A stretch of DNA of 64,000 nucleotides, taken from the NCBI GenBank assembly GCA_012934845.2, contig WNNJ02000860.1, forward strand, positions 1 through 64,000. The letters run 5' to 3'. The stretch is from Pomphorhynchus laevis (Eukaryota > Acanthocephala > Palaeacanthocephala > Echinorhynchida > Pomphorhynchidae). Every line of letters begins with the position of its first letter. The first letter of the stretch is position 1. The notes under the pieces were generated by a model. The model saw only the letters and a program-made list of their open reading frames with translations. It ran no database searches and was not told the origin of the DNA. Shown in pieces: positions 22,424 through 33,800 of this stretch. Position numbers and translations under genes: made by a program.

Positions 22424-22429
22424 TATAAA
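22424..22429 (+). promoter_or_regulatory. Candidate TATA box of histone H4
   Basis: TATAAA inside GTTTATAAAGTGC, about 226 nt before the H4 start codon. It would place transcription start near 22455, giving a leader of about 200 nt, long for a histone. The region just upstream of the start has further AT-rich candidates, so this assignment is tentative. Confidence 0.35.
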
Positions 22430-22645
22430 GTGCATTATTATACACCAAAAACACACAACATGTATGCATTTCAGAATTTTCATTCTATTGCAATTAGTGC
22501 GTTGTCGCTAAATGCTAAATATAATGAGGCAAAAATATGCATGCATAATTAGCCTGTTAGCTAATCGGAAACAGGCCACAAAACGCACAACGGGGAATCG
22601 AAACCTCTGAATTTAATTGCTTCTGAACATAGTAGTAGATTATAA

Positions 22646-22966
<321 letters not shown>

Positions 22967-22992
22967 TTAAATTAATTACGAGTATGTCTGTA

Positions 22993-22998
22993 AATAAA
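22993..22998 (+). terminator. Poly(A) signal of histone H4
   Basis: AATAAA 27 nt after the H4 stop codon. It replaces the stem-loop expected for a replication-dependent histone. Confidence 0.6.
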
Positions 22999-23187
22999 TG
23001 AAATTTAATCTTTTGATTGATTTGCAGTCGGTGATTTTGGTTTGAGGTTAAAAGCGAGTAAAAAGGATTTGTCATTGCAACAAATTCTGTTGAGATAATA
23101 TAGCAGAATACAGGTATTTAATTTGTGAATCAAAATAAATTAACTTAATAAATGAAATCAAATGAATTTGATTAATGCAGGATATTT

Positions 23188-23221
23188 TAGTTTTGATAAA
23201 AACTAAAACTTATCAAAACTA
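23188..23221. repeat. Perfect palindrome, 12-nt arms
   Basis: TAGTTTTGATAA (23188-23199) and TTATCAAAACTA (23210-23221) around a 10-nt spacer. Confidence 0.85.
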
Positions 23222-23259
23222 CATTAATGAAGTCATTTTTTAATTTCTAACTTTACTAA

Positions 23260-24350
23260 ATCAGATCAGCTAACTTAATTAAAATTTAAAATCAATTTTT
23301 ATGAATTGTCTAATAAATAATAGACGATGTATAATAAGGATTAGAGGTCATAAGGAGGAACTGCTATGATATAGAATTTCGGATCAAGTTTCTCGAACCA
23401 ACATAGCAGCTGGGGCAAATACATTCTAGTGATGTATTTCCTCTGATGTAATCTAGTGTATCTTATTCTAATAGAAAGCATATTGATTTACCCATGCATA
23501 AAAAATTTTCGCTTAAAAGTTTAAATTTATTTTTTAAAAACATTTTGTTAATTTACATATTTTACGATTTTTATTTGACTTTATTTTTATAGTAACCTAG
23601 TTTAAAATATGCATACATTAAATTATTTTAATGATTTTGAAGAAAACCAATATCGTTACAAATTATTGCAATTCTTAAAATTTTATTATTTAATGTATTA
23701 TTTCTAATACAAAGTATATTATTTATTAGCCATCCAAAAAAATTGCCACTTAAAATTTTAAATTTATTCTTTATATTATTGTGTTGATTTATACATTTTA
23801 CTATTTTCTGCTTAATGTTATTTTTATAGTAACCTAGTTTAGAATATGCATCTATTAAATTATTTAAATGATTTTGAATAAATCCAATATCGTTACATAC
23901 TACGGAAATTCTTAAAATTTCAACATCTAATGTATTATATTTTATATTATATGGTATGCATGAATGATCATGCAAAAATATGTTTCTTGTAAATTTAAAT
24001 ATGTCATCTTTACTATATAAATTAATAATATTTTTAATCGATGCTAATTTAATGTTCATATCTAGATATATACAATATTTATCATCAATAAAAGTTTATT
24101 TATTAAGAATAAGGCTACTGGATAAATTTGTTCATTTATTGAATAGGAATTATTAGAATTATATACATATATCACCAATATATCAAAACATATATAATTC
24201 CTGAAATTAATTCCTGAAATTGAATTTAATTCCTGAAATTAATAAATTATATCTTTATACAATTTAGATTTATATTTACACAGTAATGAGTCATAAGTCA
24301 GCTATAGTTGGGCTACTATTACCTACCATTGGAACACTTTGTATTGGTCT
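23260..24350 (-). mobile_element. Penelope-like element, 3' half, degenerate
   Basis: R2 remnant and three-stem fold (23330-23470) are followed on the minus strand by a 143-residue open stretch (23628-24059). It holds [33 protein letters not shown] and the ILRISVVCNDIGF block, then repeats the end block (NNKILRIAIICNDIGF), so the C-terminus is doubled. Remains of the RT palm continue to about 24350. The copy is broken and truncated at its 5' side. Confidence 0.7.
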
Positions 24351-25485
24351 TATATAAATGTTCCTACTGTTGGAAATCTTAATAAGATGTCCAACTTTAC
24401 TAAAGCTACAAATACAATGTTTATGATAATTTTCGAAAATCAATTAAATGAAGTCAACAATCATTAATTGAAGTCAACAATTAAACGGCGACAATATATG
24501 ATAATAAAATATGCGACAAGTATTTAAAAAAGAGAAAATAATGTGTTGTAATGGTAATTATAAAATCGATTTTATATAAAATCGTAAATGTTAAGGGACA
24601 AGGTGATATGCTTATAGTTTTGGGGGAGGTAAATATCATAACAAAATAAGGAAGTATAAACTGAATAAGTAAAATTACAGAAAATAAGTTTATATCTTTA
24701 AGAAAAAAGATTTATTTCAATCAGTTGGCAACTGATTGAAAATGAATATTTCATTAAAATGTAATAAATTTGTGAAATAATAAATAAATATATTAAAAGA
24801 AATTTTGAAACAAATTTAAATAAATTTAATAAATTTAACACATTTTTGACATAAAATATGTCAAAATTTTCAATTAGTCGATCAATCAAAAATATTTCGA
24901 ACAAATTTTCGATTAGTCGACTGATTTAAATGTAGTTTCACAGGATAGTCACGTCACATAATTAAATCAAATATATTTCACCCATTAACTAAAGTATTAT
25001 GATACAAATTTTGAATTTAATTCCTGAAATTATTGCTGTTTTGTTTTACTAAAGAAAAGAACGAAAATCTTCTTCATTTGTATCTTTTGAATGAAATCTA
25101 AAATCAACAATATCCAGGCAGATTTCCATCCATCACTAGTCAATTGACACACAGAAAAGTAATTCAGTTTCGAAATTTTTTACTTTAACGTTTTTCAGGA
25201 TAATTAAATATTTTTAGTAATTATATCCGACGTACACATCCTTCAACATTTTATTCGAAAATACATTGAAAATAGGATATATCAATCCAAATTTAATGAA
25301 TTAATGAAAATCAAAATGTCTAAATTTTATTTACACCAAAAATATGAAGGAAAAATACTTGCATAGACAAAGATATTTGACATTTTAAAATATAAGTCAA
25401 ATATAATTTTAACGATGAATCAATCAAAATGTCATGAAATTGATTAAATTTCATGACATTTTTAAGACATTAATTAAATTAATGT
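24351..25485. other. Gene-free AT-rich spacer with two perfect palindromes
   Basis: No gene is supported. TTTCAATCAGTTG and its reverse complement lie at 24715-24727 and 24729-24741 with a 1-nt spacer. A 15-nt-arm palindrome lies at 25426-25462. Confidence 0.65.
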
Positions 25486-25489
25486 ATAA

Positions 25490-25578
<89 letters not shown>
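25490..25578. repeat. (TA)n microsatellite
   Basis: About 43 uninterrupted TA dinucleotides. Any open frame through it is an artefact of the repeat. Confidence 0.97.
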
Positions 25579-25581
<3 letters not shown>

Positions 25582-25599
25582 GGTTGTAGAATTACCAGC

Positions 25600-25672
25600 A
25601 AAAACCAACAAAGTTTTTTAGAACGTTTCGCTCATTACATTGAGCTTCATCAGCTATACAACAATTGTAAGT
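25600..25672 (-). ncRNA. Hammerhead-ribozyme-like motif
   Basis: The minus strand reads TATAG, CTGATGA, AGCTC, a loop, GAGC, GAAACGTT, CTAAAA. It contains the conserved CUGAUGA and GAAA boxes, a 4-bp stem II (GCTC/GAGC), a GUU that could serve as cleavage triplet, and a short stem I (TAG/CTA). This is the minimal type-I hammerhead layout known from Penelope-like elements and retrozymes. One extra A lies between CUGAUGA and stem II, so activity is uncertain. Confidence 0.5.
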
Positions 25673-25673
25673 A

Positions 25674-25722
25674 GTTTATTAAGCAGCCAAGAAAGTTCAA
25701 CTTTCTTGGCTGCTTAATAAAC
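25674..25722. repeat. Perfect palindrome, 24-nt arms, 1-nt spacer
   Basis: Arm 25674-25697 (GTTTATTAAGCAGCC...) and its exact reverse complement 25699-25722 meet around a single C. The following bases to about 25758 form a second inverted repeat of TTATTGTAATAA type. Confidence 0.95.
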
Positions 25723-25759
25723 TTATTGTAATAAGTTATATTATTACAATAAGTTATAG

Positions 25760-27540
25760 AAATGAAAAATAAATAGTTTTCAAAAATCCACACACTATTT
25801 TGATAAGCAATAAGTTAAGTAATTATTTTTTTTAATTTGAAATTTATGTCTCAGTGAGCTATAAAAATAAATGGGTGTTTGTTGATCCTGCTATAAAATT
25901 TTAAATTTAAAGACGGATTAAGATTAGTTATTTTGAATCGTCCGATAATGTTATAAATCCCTTGGACTGAAATTATCTAGGAGATTAAAAATTTGAGATT
26001 AAGCAATTCAAATCAAAATTAGTTACGATATTTTTTAGAGCTAAGAAAATGAAGATGCTAGCAGTGGAATATGAGTGTTTGTTGACCAAAATTAAAAGGA
26101 AGCAATGCCTTAATCAATTAAAATAACATTAATCAGATCAAGCCCCTTCGCTAAATAAACTTGACTACGAATAAATGAGGTTTTAAAACTAATGGCATAT
26201 CGAAATTGTAGACGACTTAGGTAGTTTCATTAAAATGTTTTAAATTTAAATCTGATAGAGCAAAATACAATATATTGATATATTACGTATCAATACGAAA
26301 GAATCCAAGAAACTTTTCTCATCATTAAATAATGAATCTGTTATTAAATAAATAATAAGAATTTTAAGAATTTATTATAAATCTTTAAGAATTTTTAAAT
26401 GAAAGCTCGAATTGCTAACTTGCATTCATTCTCCTTCTGCATTGATGTGTTCATACTCAATTATCAATCAAATAAAAGTATTGGTCTCGGTTTTATAACT
26501 TCGATGTCATCAAATACCCAGGGCCCTTTCTTAGAACGATACGCTGCACTGTTGTTCAGATGTGCAGCGGTCGTTTGGTTTGACTGCCGTATGCAAAATC
26601 TAAATTTAATGTTACTGTGCAGTGGACTATTGGACTCTATGATATATGACGTTTAAAAAATCTTCTAAGCGATTTTGATTCGGTAACCAACAATCACAAC
26701 GGTACTTTCGCATTCTTATTAGTTTCCGTATTATTTCTCGATACGATGAATATTTGCTTTGATTTCCGATCATTTTGATAAATGGTCAATCGTGGAAATC
26801 AGCGATTGTTAAGTTTAGACTAAATAATTCTTCGTTCCATTACTTGCTTAATAAATACATCAACGAGAAAGACGTGTCAGCGGATATTTTATATATTTAG
26901 GACGTGTGGAAATTATGTAGGGCTAAATTCCATAAAATGTTTGGCTGCTATGTAATTCGGTTATAAAATATTATTTCTATCGTACCAGAAAATGCCATAT
27001 TTTCGTACGCGAAATTTTATTAAATTTTTAGCCAAACTTGCTATTGTATCTATTTAGTTCAGCACGTTTTGGATAACTTCCGCATCTGGATTCGTGTCAA
27101 TAATCACGAACACATCAATCAAGTGTCAAAAATATATACATAATATATATCAGGCTAATCCGTTCGAGCTGGTTTCATCTTTAATGTGCAAATGTTAAAT
27201 TGTTTAACTTTTACACATTTTAAAATCAAATTTAGTTTTTATAATTTAAATATGGGAATCCGTTAAATGTAATAAATGTATTCAAATAAAGTATCCATTT
27301 ATGAAACCCGGATCAGATAACTGAGTCTACGTATTTTATACGATCTAAATAAACTAACCTTTATCAGTTTACCGTACTGTTATAAAAAGTTTGGTCTACA
27401 AATTAAAACAATATTAATTTAAAAGACACCAAACGGTGTATAACTATTGCTGAAAGCTGTCTTGAAATAGATAAACTAAATTGAAAATATCCATTTATTT
27501 CTTCTTATAAATTTATAGAAATGAAAAATAAATAGTTTTC
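25760..27540. other. Gene-free AT-rich spacer
   Basis: No coding region is supported. A diverged R2 fragment (CAGATAACTGAGTCTACG) is at about 27312-27330. The stretch AATGAAAAATAAATAGTTTTCAAAAATCCACACAC occurs in parts at both 25762 and 27521, marking an old duplication. Confidence 0.55.
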
Positions 27541-27547
27541 AAAAATC

Positions 27548-28250
27548 CACACACTATTGGTCAATATCGGGAAATTAATAAGCACAGTTGAAAACTAAAT
27601 AAATTTTATAGATTACCCGGATAAATACACCGGGATAATTCTCAAATGTATACTTGCGACGAAAACATTTTACAAGTTAGTAACACAAAGTTGCATGACT
27701 AAAAATGTTAAAAGAAATTGTCAGATCCCAATTAATAACAAAATCGAAACTTTGTGTTTTGAGATTAAATAAGTTGCACGAAGAAAAATATTTCAGTTAT
27801 TGGATCCAATAGCTTACAATCAGCGGTCTGAGCGTCATTAGTAGCGAATCAAATCAGCTAACTGAGTCTACGTATTTAATCTAATTGTAAAATAAACAAA
27901 ACATAATAATACTAAATCAAAATTTAATAATTAAATAATAGAATAAATAATAATATTCCTGAAGCTATTCAATCTAATATTGTTATGCTTGCATGACTAA
28001 AAATGTTAAAAGAAATTGTCAGATCCAAATTAATAACAAAATCGAAACTTTGTGTTTTGAGATTAAATAAGTTGCACGAAGAAAAATATTTCAGTTATTG
28101 GATCCAATAGCTTACAATCAGCGGTCTGAGCGTCATTAGTAGCGAATCAAATCAGCTAACTGAGTCTACGTATTTAATATAATTATAAAATAAATAACAG
28201 ACGTTGTATCAGAATAAGAATTAGAATAAGAATTAATTACTAAGAATAAA
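27548..28250. repeat. LINE tail plus two head-to-tail R1-R2 composites
   Basis: 27548-27688 repeats the 3' region found at about 3476-3610 and 39138-39270 (GGTCAATATCGGGAAAT). R1-R2 follows at 27689-27950, the LINE scrap ([11 protein letters not shown]) at 27952-27988, and R1-R2 again at 27989-28195. The second R2 then jumps directly into AATAACAGACGTTGTATC, with its middle deleted. Confidence 0.75.
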
Positions 28251-28429
28251 CAATTAAGGTGTTTTATAATTAAATATAAGATGTTTTATAATTTATATCG
28301 AGTTATAATTCTTAAATTTAAATTTTTAAATTCTTAAATTCAATATTATTGATTATTCAACCATAAAAGTTTCCGCTAATGATTTTAATATTAAAATCAT
28401 TTTTTAAAATATTTTTTTCCTATAAATTG

Positions 28430-29175
28430 CAGTCCACAGTTCATCTATGTTATTACAAAAACATTTGAAATACCACAGGTATGTTTTTCGTGTTGTAATA
28501 CTAAAAATATTTGTTTGTCGTATTACTATTTATGAATTTATTAATAAATAACAGACGATGTATAAGAATAAGGATTAGAGGTCATCAGAAGGAACATCTA
28601 GGCTATCAGGTTTTCTGTACCAGCATTGCATCGGGCTAAATACATGCTAATGACGTATTTCCTCTGATGAAATTAAATTATATTATTGTGTTGATTTATA
28701 TATTTTACTATTTTCTGTTTGATGTTATTTTTATAGTAACCTAGTTTAAAATATTCATCTATTAAATTATTTAAATGATTTTAAAGAAATCCAATATCAT
28801 TACAAACTGTTGCAATTCTTTAAATTTTATTATGTAATGTATTATATTTAATATAATACGTTTTTCCTATAAATTGCAGTCCATAATTCATCTATGTTAT
28901 CACAAAAACATTTGTAATACCACAGGTATGTTTTTCGTGTTGTAATACTAAAAATATTTGTTTGTCGTATTACTATTTATGAATTTATTAATAAATAACA
29001 GACGATGTATAAGAATACGGTTTAGAGACCATCAGGAGGAATTGCTATGCTATCAGGTTTTGGTACCTATTCCTCGACCCGACATCGCAGTTGGCCCAAA
29101 TACATGCTAATGACGTATTTCCTCTGATGAAATTTGATTATACAGTATCTTATTCTAATACAAAGTATATTATTT
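28430..29175 (-). mobile_element. Two Penelope-like tails in tandem
   Basis: Two copies of the same 3' structure, with three-stem folds at about 28565-28675 and 29003-29125. Each is preceded by the phrase TTTTTCGTGTTGTAATACTA (28480 and 28930). Between them (28690-28850) lies a minus-strand RT end scrap. No complete reading frame is present. Confidence 0.65.
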
Positions 29176-30800
29176 ATTATTTATCAATATATATACACCA
29201 AAATAGTTTAAGTTTTAAACATTTCTTAAATCAAATTAAGTTTTTATAATTTAAATATATGAATCCGTTAAATGTAATAAGAGTATTAAAATAAAGTATT
29301 CATTTGAGAAAACCAGATCAAATAACTGAGTAAACAAATTTTTGATTTAAAAATAAAGATGAATAAAATTTGAATAATTAAATAATAAATAATGAAATAA
29401 TAAATAATTAAATAATTAATAATTGATATTTAAGATTCCGATGAAATTTGATTATCTTAAGTACTCTAACACACATCATATTGTTTATTTTAATAATTTT
29501 ATTAGATTTCATATAATTTATAAAAAAAATTTAAAAAGTAAATTGAAAAAAAGATTAAAAAGTAAATGAAAGTTAAAATTAAAGTCAATTTTTATAAAAC
29601 TATTATTTAAAATAATGAATTTTAAGATTCGTTTGTTCCTTCATTTGAAAATTAAGTTTGTTAAACAAATAAACAAAACTCAATAAATTGTTTAAAACTA
29701 TTTGATCGAATAATAAATTTATATAAAGAAATGAACGTTAGAGAGAAATGAACGCTAAAGGCATGAATGAGAAAGGTTTAAACAAAGAACATGACATTCA
29801 TTTTAAAAACGAAAGTATACAAAGGACGATTAAAATTGCGTAAGAAAAAAACACCATAATTCGAAGATTGCAAGTCAACTTACAGTTGCATTCAATTGGC
29901 CTTGTAAAAATTAAATTGACGTACGTGGGTCGTGCGCATACATTTTTATAAAATTTTGGTTTTAAACTTGTAAAATGATCTTATTTTTTAAGATTACAAT
30001 TTTTTAACAATAAAATGTGTGTCATTTATTTGTTATTGTGACAAAAAATCATCTTTTAATATAAGATGTCATATATCATATAATACAATATATTAAATAA
30101 GATATAATAATATATAATATAATAATATAATAATTTAAACAATATAATAAAAACATATAATAATATATAATATAATAATATGATGCATAATATATAATAT
30201 AATTATATTATATGAAAAAAGTTTTAATGCGACCTTAATTAAATTACAAACATATCATTTAAGCAAACGAATCACTTAAAAATTGATAAAGTTTTCAGTC
30301 AGTATTTTTATAACATTAAATTTCCTACTTTTTGCGCTTCTTCGTCGTTATTCATCTTAGATCAAATTTTGTAATCTGATTTATTTGAAATAGAACTTTT
30401 AATTCCTAAAAACCTTTTTTAACTCCTATGGAACTTTTAATTCATCGTGAGGAACTTTTAGTTCCTCACGATGACATCTATTTCTTATTCGAATACATCG
30501 TATATTATTTATTAGTCAATTCATGAAAATTGATTTTTATTGATTTTGATAAAATAAGAAGAATCAGATATCTGACAAACAACTTGATTGTACCGACTAA
30601 AAGCTTTGAATTGATAAATACTTGAACGCATTTATTACTATCAATATTATATTAATAATATAATATTATAACTATTTTTATTTATTACAATTAAATAACT
30701 TTAAATATTTGATTATTTAAGAGCCTACCAGGGAATGTACAAAAATAAAAATAGTTTATTTGAAAACTAGTGTATCAAACTCTTTAGGAATGTATCTGCT
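29176..30800. other. Gene-free AT-rich spacer
   Basis: It holds an R2 relic near 29300-29420, AT-only runs at 30060-30200 and a perfect palindrome at 30442-30474 (14-nt arms TCATCGTGAGGAAC, 5-nt spacer). No gene is supported. Confidence 0.6.
30755..30760 (-). terminator. Candidate poly(A) signal of PDHX
   Basis: AATAAA on the minus strand about 65 nt after the stop codon of the pyruvate dehydrogenase component. Confidence 0.5.
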
Positions 30801-30823
30801 TTAAATTTTTTTAACTAATCGAA

Positions 30824-33800
30824 TCAACTACCAATTTCTAGCATCTGTGGATTTTCAATAAATCCTTTAAAATACCGAAGGAATTTAGACGCCATCGTAG
30901 GGCTGACCGCTCGACTATCGTAAGATAAAGTGACCGTCATTTTTTGATTTTGTTTTAAATCATCACCACAAATAAATGAACGACTTGATCCTATTGCGAG
31001 TATGGCCAGCTCTGGCGGATTAATCACAGCTGAAAATGAATCAATTCCGTACATACCTAGATTACTTACTCTAAAATAAATCAAACCGAAAATTAAGGTA
31101 ACATATTGTTGGTTATTATACGTAAAACTACTGCCTTGAAATTCGGGCGGAGCCAGTTTCCTATCTCGGGCGCGACCGGCTAAATCCTAAAGAAAAGGCA
31201 AAAATCTTTACAATAATGTAATTTTAATACAACTATTAGAATTAAAGATGAATATAAAATGAAATATTTCGATTAATGATTTGAAATTTCGTATGAATCA
31301 ATTGCGACTTCTGATTATAAAAACAGAAAGAGATGCCACAACTATTGTGGAATGTATAGTCGAATCACGAAGGAGTCATCAGTTATTTTTCAAAATACAG
31401 AGTTTGAGACAAAAGCTAAAATCGAAATTTAATTCTATAATTTTAAAATTTATTGATAAATTAAACGAAGATTTTAAATAGTTGATAAAAATCCACCTTT
31501 GATAAACAATTATTCGAACTGGATCAAAGAAAAGAGATTTTTTTTGATATTTCGCCAATTTCTGTTAGCACCTTCAGAAAATTATTGGTAATTTTTAATT
31601 TTACAGAAGTTTGCAAAATATTTAAAAAAATCCTCTTTTCTTTGATCCAGCTCGAATAATTCTTTAAACGAAGATATTTTTTAATCAATAAATTTTAACG
31701 AATGGCTGATACTTTAATACAACGGATCAAGATAATTGAACTCAAAATAACAAATTTCTTCACAGTTTGAGTAAAAATATTAAATTAATAAAATAAAAAT
31801 TAATTAATAATTAATATATAAATTATTTTTTATTAAACAAATTAAAATTATCAAATTGACGAATCTAGAAATCACAAGTAAATAATTACGCAAATATTTT
31901 AATGAAGTAATTACCTTCACAATTGAGGAAATTTGAGAAAGAGACAGTGAATCTGCATGTCGTAAAACAGGTGTAATAAGACCGTCAGGAATAGAAACAG
32001 CGACAGCAATATCAATATCAGGCTTTAAAACTGCCATATCTTTTTCAAATATTCCATTCATCTCAGGAACAAGCTTAAAAACAACCGTAACTACAGAGAA
32101 ATTCATATTTAATCAAACTTTGTCCACGACGTTGACATAATTTAAAACTATAGCTTAATTTTTTTAAATCCAAAACGTTAAATTGAAAAATACATTTTAA
32201 ACAATTTTGTGTTCAACTAAACAGAAAAATTGATTAATTTAACTTTAAAATAATACATTTATAATTAATTAGGTAAATTATAGTGAATAATTAATAATAA
32301 AATGTTTTAATTACTTTGAATAATCAATCTTTAATTGGTTATTCGAAAATTTTGAAATTTTTATGATTGATTAATACAAAATATTAAAAATACAAGTTGT
32401 GACTTTTAAATATTAAACATTATCATTTTTTATTTACTGACTTACATTAAGAAAATACTTTTGAGCCGTTAAACTATTTAATCTATAATTTTAAATCGAT
32501 TAAAAATTTTAAATTTTTTGTAGATTTTATAAATTTCATAATTAACTTTTTTAATCAAAATTAACGTTTATATGAAAAAAATCGAAAATTATAAGTCGTG
32601 CTCTTATTATTACTTTCGAGCAATTTGCGAATTATTATTCTATTCTTAAATCAAACAGAGACTTTTAAAAGATTAGACTTTTCGATCCACATAATTACTT
32701 TTATACTCAATTTATTAAGTTTGTAAAAACTCAAAGTAAAATAATTTTTATGAGCATTCAATTACCAAATCAACTAAATAATCTTATATTTGTATTTTTA
32801 AAGCGTAGACAAATGACATGAAAACATATGTATATTGATTAAATATGTAATTAATTTATATATTCAAACTAATTATTATTTATTAATAAATAATAAATAT
32901 ATTTATTCATATCGTTGAGAATTGCTTTCGGGTCAAAAGTAACTTTTTTATTGCGAACCATCCCCGAGAATACAAAAAGAACTTTATTTATTTGATATTT
33001 CGACTGTACTAAGCAGTCATTTTCAATTGTATGTTATTTTATCTCTCAAACTTTTTTATATATAAAAATAGTATAAAATTTTTATCAATTTCATTTGATA
33101 AAAATTTTAAGTTACACTGCAATGGATGGTTAACAATCATAATGTAAACGGCATTCAGCAAACTTCATTTGGATGTTAATTCACCCTTTATGTAAAGCAG
33201 CAAGAATCATGCGATTATCGCAGAAGCTGTGATCACGACGTGAGGGGAACCATGATATAATGTTTGTAATCAAGCAAATTCGGTTTTGACATATTCGGTT
33301 TCAACAAATTCATGCCTTTGTGAAGTTGTTAACAAATTAGTAAAAAAAATTTAACATGTTTGGCGATAAAAATTTCTAATACAATTTCTGATTGTTCCTG
33401 TATCGATTACGAAATGGATACACTTATAAGCAACGATCACAAAATGGTTGCTTAGGTGGACTTAAAGTCAACGTAAATAAAACGAAAATAAAATTTCGAA
33501 AATAAGTCCGATCATCTAGAACATACTCAATCATTTCCAACTCGTAAAGATAGATTCAGTAACAAGTCTCTTAAGTATTGAAGAGATGTCAACAACGAAT
33601 TTTTTTCAATTATTAAAATAAAATGGAAATTAAATTTTTAAAACAAAATACTTTGCTTTCGGAAAAATTAATAAAAAAACTTATCAGTAAGTACAGACGT
33701 AACCGTGACTTATTGACGAATGTTTGTGATCATATTGTGGTCATATTCTTAAGTTACATCATCAGAGGAAAAAATTCATTGATCAAAAATGCAGGGTTTG

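Noticed and set aside
22560-22625. tRNA gene on the minus strand (GGTTTCGATTCC resembles a B box)
   Set aside because: No A box at the right distance and no cloverleaf could be closed; it lies in the H4 leader.
22967-23060. Histone 3' stem-loop
   Set aside because: No 6-bp GC-rich stem with a 4-nt loop was found downstream of H4; an AATAAA is present in its place.
25489-25674. Plus-strand frame of alternating Ile and Tyr
   Set aside because: Translation of the (TA)n microsatellite.
30824-31070. E2 dihydrolipoamide acetyltransferase (DLAT)
   Set aside because: The catalytic DHRxxDG is DSRAVSP, the component X form, and only one lipoyl domain is present.
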